A program made the translations under genes and the position numbers. A stretch of DNA of 8,984 bases from Chitinophaga pinensis (GTDB lineage: Bacteria; Bacteroidota; Bacteroidia; SXHM01), in contig CAMDBK010000104.1 in NCBI GenBank assembly GCA_945889235.1, positions 1 to 8,984 of the forward strand, in the 5' to 3' direction. Shown here piece by piece: positions 6,233 to 8,984 of this stretch (its first letter is position 1; every line of letters starts with the position of its first letter). The notes under the pieces were generated by a model. The model was not told the origin of the DNA. It did not search any database and saw only the letters and a list, made by a program, of their open reading frames with translations.

Positions 6233-8984
6233 CTATGGTTTATGAATATTTAAAATACCTGTTCCTGATATAGTTATAATATTAGTATTGATATTAGTTT
6301 GCACATCAATGTCATAACAATCACCAATGATAGCAGAGTTAATTATAGGATAATTACCTCCAATAGGAATATCAGGAATAATAACGCGTGATGTAGCATC
6401 AGGAACTCTGCAATCCCAATTTGTTGGAACTTCCCATAATGCATTTGTAACACCTTTCCAGGTATAAAATCCATTTGTAATAGGAGTGAGTCTTCCAACA
6501 ACTAGTGGGGTTAAACTTGCTGAGCATGTGTTTTGGTCTACCACATTAACTGAATAACTTCCGGTATTTAAACCTGAAATATCCTGAGTGCTGGCAGTAA
6601 TAGGACCAGTCCAACTGTAAGCATAAGGAGAAGTACCTCCTGACGGGGTAAGGTCAATAATACCATCGTTATAATAGCAGGATGCATCTGTAATTGAGGT
6701 ACTCAGTGTTAACACTGCAGGTTGGTTAACAGTGAAATTAATTGTTTGCAAACATCCGGCCATATCGGCAACATTTACTGTATGCGCACCAGCTGCCAAA
6801 TTTGTTAGTACATTATCTGTAATGACCACTGCTCCTATACTTGCCGTAGGCTCTGTAGCTGCGTAGCTTCTTACAAACATCCAATCCCATGTTGCTGTGA
6901 ATGACTCATTGTATTGTCCATTATCTATCCTTGAGCCAAGTCTGATATTCTCAGAAGATATCCCGCCTGTGTTATTAATAGCGGTCCAACTGATAGATCC
7001 TCCCGATTCTTTGGTTCTGTATATTTCAGAATTAGCACCAATACCAATAATTTTATCCCTTACCCAGCTACCGTTAACTGTAAGAGATTGACTGGTTTGG
7101 TATCCATCATTGCTATAGAAACTTGTATTTGATGAACCGGAACGAATTGATAAATTATTTCCGGTTGTATTACCAAAACCAAGAGAAGTAAAGCCATTAG
7201 ATACCGGAACAGTTTCCAGAATTCGGGACTCCGCAACTAACGGACCTGTAAAGGCAGTCACAGACTGTTGCCACCAGTTATTGTTTCCTCCCAATAATGT
7301 TCCACCGGTATACCTCCATGTTGGACCTGAAGGTATTTGATGCTGAAGCAATTTACCACGTGTCCATTTAGAGGTATTAAAATAATCAAAGTCGTCAAAA
7401 AATGTAAATACATTACTTCCATTAGATGATGTGGTTAAAGCAGCATTTCCGAAAACCATATAAATAGTTGTATTTCCGGTTGGCAAAGAAGCCATTTTAA
7501 CCCAGAAGGTAGCAGTGGTGCTTAACGTGTAACTTTCAATCCAGAATGGAATAAGGTTTAGATTAGCATCAAAGAATCTCACATTTCCAAAATCTGCTCT
7601 CATTGGTGCAGTAAAAGTAACCCCTGAAATTTTAACCGGGAAATTGGTTAAGGCACCGTTTCCAACTGCATTGGTAATAGTTACAGGTTTCATACTACCT
7701 CCCGATACCTTGTAAACAGAGCCTTCTTTTATCAGATAAGGACTTATTCCATTTACAGGATTTATGGTTGCTGAACCATTATTACTTCCATTGCAACTTG
7801 CATCAACAACAGGGCTGGCAGTTGCGGTATGATTTGAAACATTCACCTTAACCGTTGCGCTTTGAATACACGAACCTCCAGTACCATCATTAATAGTTAA
7901 GGTGTAAGTAATTGTGGAAGTTGGATTACTAACAACAGGATTTAGAATTGTTGTAGAACTCAAATTTGTAGCCGGTGACCACGCATATGAAACTGTGTTG
8001 CTCACAACTTTAGTTTGAATATTAAGATTATAATCTTCAACTTCACCTGATTCGGCAAAAGTTCCGCTACATGAGTTAGCCGCAAGATCATTTGTTTGTC
8101 TAATACCAATACGCATTCTTGTATTACCTAAAACTGCATCATCAGGAACAGATATGGTCAAGCTTCTGGTATAGGTTCCCGGACCAGCAACACCACCAAA
8201 CAATAAGTATACTTCATTGTTATCTGAAAAATCCCCATCTCTATTCCAGTCAATCCAAGCCCTTAAATACCGGGTAGTTGTTCCTGATACAGCATCCTGA
8301 ATTACGCTTAGTGTATAATCAGTGCCTGTAAAAATATTAGTAGATGTTCCGGTATAATCGGTATAAACACTGTTACTGGAAGTATTGTTAATTGTGTTAA
8401 AAATTACATTGGTAATTTTTTCATTAGCAGAACTACCAGATTGTGTAGCACAATAGCCTGCGTTTTGAGCACATCCGGAAGTACAGGACTGAGTTAATGG
8501 TAATGGCAATTCACCAATAATTCCACCATCCAGTGTAACAGATGTACCACTGCATGTTGTAATTTCTCTTCCGGCATTTGGAATCCAAGGAGCAGTAACA
8601 AGCGCATTACCTGAAGTGCTACAACTATTTGCATCAGTTACAGTAACCTCATAATTACCCGCAAGTAGACTACTCCATGTATTATTTGTAGATGGTGAGT
8701 TCAGCGTTCCATTTAATGAATAATTTAATGTACCAGTTCCTCCAATTGCATTTACAGTAATAGCACCAGTTCCAGTTCCTCCGCATCCTACAATATTAGT
8801 AATACTGAATGATGAAATGGTAATGGGGCTAGGCTCTGTTATTGTTAAATTATTTTGAACAGAACGACAATTAAATGCATCTTTTATTATTACTTCATAA
8901 GTTCCAGCAGCAAGATTATTAACTGCATATGGATCTCCTGTAAACGATTGCCATATTGTACTGGTAATACCATCCAGTCCATAA
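6233..8984 (-). CDS. large multidomain SprB-repeat adhesin-like secreted protein, N-terminus outside the window
   Basis: The C-terminal 916 codons of a longer gene; the frame has no stop up to the right edge. Counting from the edge codon (8981-8983): SprB-type repeat 1 (1-50, partial), repeat 2 (53-132), start of an Ig/PKD-like domain (138-157), GEVED domain (about 177-322; an EF-hand-like DWNRDGDFSDNNE at 245-257; GEVED at 313-317), remainder of the Ig-like domain with SYAWSPATNLSS (332-343) to 383, first half of repeat 3 (386-417), DUF2341 (about 430-533, WIE and FFDDFD), concanavalin/LamG-like region (534-718, ending WDWMFVRSYA..EPT), second half of repeat 3 (722-756), repeat 4 (757-830), and a W.G..N..W....NW module (842-916). 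SprB of Flavobacterium is a gliding adhesin exported by the type IX system; a surface adhesion role here is inference. No signal peptide can be seen (off-window) and no type IX sorting domain follows. An internal TTG at 8509 is not the start. Confidence 0.88.
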   Translation of the reverse strand, partial: YGLDGITSTIWQSFTGDPYAVNNLAAGTYEVIIKDAFNCRSVQNNLTITEPSPITISSFSITNIVGCGGTGTGAITVNAIGGTGTLNYSLNGTLNSPSTNNTWSSLLAGNYEVTVTDANSCSTSGNALVTAPWIPNAGREITTCSGTSVTLDGGIIGELPLPLTQSCTSGCAQNAGYCATQSGSSANEKITNVIFNTINNTSSNSVYTDYTGTSTNIFTGTDYTLSVIQDAVSGTTTRYLRAWIDWNRDGDFSDNNEVYLLFGGVAGPGTYTRSLTISVPDDAVLGNTRMRIGIRQTNDLAANSCSGTFAESGEVEDYNLNIQTKVVSNTVSYAWSPATNLSSTTILNPVVSNPTSTITYTLTINDGTGGSCIQSATVKVNVSNHTATASPVVDASCNGSNNGSATINPVNGISPYLIKEGSVYKVSGGSMKPVTITNAVGNGALTNFPVKISGVTFTAPMRADFGNVRFFDANLNLIPFWIESYTLSTTATFWVKMASLPTGNTTIYMVFGNAALTTSSNGSNVFTFFDDFDYFNTSKWTRGKLLQHQIPSGPTWRYTGGTLLGGNNNWWQQSVTAFTGPLVAESRILETVPVSNGFTSLGFGNTTGNNLSIRSGSSNTSFYSNDGYQTSQSLTVNGSWVRDKIIGIGANSEIYRTKESGGSISWTAINNTGGISSENIRLGSRIDNGQYNESFTATWDWMFVRSYAATEPTASIGAVVITDNVLTNLAAGAHTVNVADMAGCLQTINFTVNQPAVLTLSTSITDASCYYNDGIIDLTPSGGTSPYAYSWTGPITASTQDISGLNTGSYSVNVVDQNTCSASLTPLVVGRLTPITNGFYTWKGVTNALWEVPTNWDCRVPDATSRVIIPDIPIGGNYPIINSAIIGDCYDIDVQTNINTNIITISGTGILNIHKP
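6494..6715 (-). repeat. SprB-type repeat 4, uninterrupted copy
   Basis: This segment encodes ITDASCYYNDGIIDLTPSGG, then TSPYAYSWTGPI and LNTGSYSVNVVDQNTCSASL, a complete SprB repeat. It serves as the reference unit for seeing that the preceding repeat is split: SPYAYSW here corresponds to the point where the neighbour reads SPYLI and is then interrupted. Confidence 0.8.
6821..7729 (-). other. DUF2341 plus concanavalin-like block inserted in SprB repeat 3
   Basis: About 303 codons with the DUF2341 pattern (MKPVTITN, LTNFPVKI, ADFGNVRFFDANLNLIPFWIE, FWVKMASLP, TTIYMVFGN, VFTFFDDFD) followed by a jelly-roll region ending in WDWMFVRSYAATEPTASIGA, as is usual after DUF2341. The flanking codons on both sides join into one SprB repeat (DASCNGSNNGSATINPVNG at the left; DNVLTNLAAGAHTVNVADM at the right). 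The function of DUF2341 is not known. Confidence 0.7.
8018..8455 (-). other. GEVED domain within an Ig/PKD-like domain
   Basis: A complete GEVED unit: it starts near GYCATQSGSS, contains NNTSSNSVYTDYTGTSTNIF, WIDWNRDGDFSDNNE (a probable calcium loop), ISVPDDAVLGNTRMRIGI and the name-giving GEVEDY. The short Cys-containing segment before it (SCTSGCAQNAGYC) may form disulfides outside the cell. Codons for the beginning (TTCSGTSVTLDGG) and the rest (TVSYAWSPATNLSS) of an Ig/PKD-like domain lie on either side. Confidence 0.75.
8588..8984 (-). repeat. two SprB-type protein repeats at the visible N-terminal end of the adhesin
   Basis: In-frame translation of 8834-8983 ends in NNLAAGTYEVIIKDAFNC, and 8588-8827 gives a full unit with GCGGTGTGAITV, GGTGTLNYSLNG, LLAGNYEVTVTDANSC and a TAP linker. 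The pattern (C..G..G.I.....GG...Y.YS..G..........L.AG.Y.V.V.D...C) is that of the SprB repeat. DNA identity between the units is low, so they are old repeats, not recent duplications. Confidence 0.8.

Noticed and set aside
6897..7091. + strand open frame of 64 codons
   Set aside because: It is antisense to the strongly supported DUF2341/concanavalin coding region and has no recognisable features.
6821..7729. Mobile element carrying the DUF2341 block
   Set aside because: No transposase, no target-site duplication and no long terminal repeats are visible; the block is in frame and domain-like.
8507..8509. TTG at 8509 as the start of the adhesin
   Set aside because: The same frame continues without a stop to the right edge and encodes two SprB-type repeats and the beginning of an Ig-like domain, so the TTG is an internal Leu codon.
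8588..8984. CRISPR or tandem DNA repeat array in the adhesin
   Set aside because: The periodicity is at protein level only; nucleotide sequences of the repeats differ strongly and there are no spacers.

Overview
The window reads as chromosomal DNA of a member of the phylum Bacteroidota, probably from a gliding or surface-adhesive lineage and possibly an uncultured one. The signs are AT-rich sequence with A-rich translation leaders and few Shine-Dalgarno sites, a GldI-like FKBP lipoprotein, the gene run dnaA / low-molecular-weight phosphatase / short RsmI-like methyltransferase, and a giant secreted protein built from SprB-type repeats with GEVED and DUF2341 domains. The family is inferred from protein content only; the genus cannot be named.

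Layout. Bases 1-3577 (+ strand) hold four co-directional genes: the 3' part of a 5'-nucleotidase-type metallophosphatase, dnaA, a low-molecular-weight protein tyrosine phosphatase, and a SAM-dependent tetrapyrrole-methylase-fold methyltransferase. The last three are packed tightly: the phosphatase frame overlaps the end of dnaA, and its TAA is followed directly by the methyltransferase ATG. Bases 3592-5589 (- strand) hold a compact three-gene operon, transcribed toward the methyltransferase: a DHH/DHHA1 phosphoesterase (NrnA-type), a GldI-like FKBP lipoprotein, and a second FKBP lipoprotein with an intact active site. The junctions are TAATG and TAA-C-ATG. Bases 5590-5741 are a divergent promoter region with a short copy of a dispersed-repeat-like sequence. 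ndk (5742-6161, +) follows and ends at a 40-bp perfect palindrome that serves as a bidirectional terminator. Bases 6233-8984 (- strand) are the C-terminal 916 codons of a large adhesin-like protein whose N-terminus lies beyond the right edge.

Function. The left two thirds are housekeeping: replication initiation, RNA modification, nanoRNA/pAp turnover and NTP balancing. The two FKBP lipoproteins probably act on proteins crossing or folding in the periplasm, and GldI is a known gliding-motility factor in Flavobacterium. The right third is the unusual part. The adhesin is a mosaic in which a GEVED domain appears to be inserted inside an Ig/PKD-like domain, and a DUF2341 plus concanavalin-like block inside a SprB repeat. 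It ends abruptly with no type IX secretion sorting domain that I can recognise. I see no complete novel defence or mobile system, no CRISPR array, no tRNA or rRNA, and no transposase.
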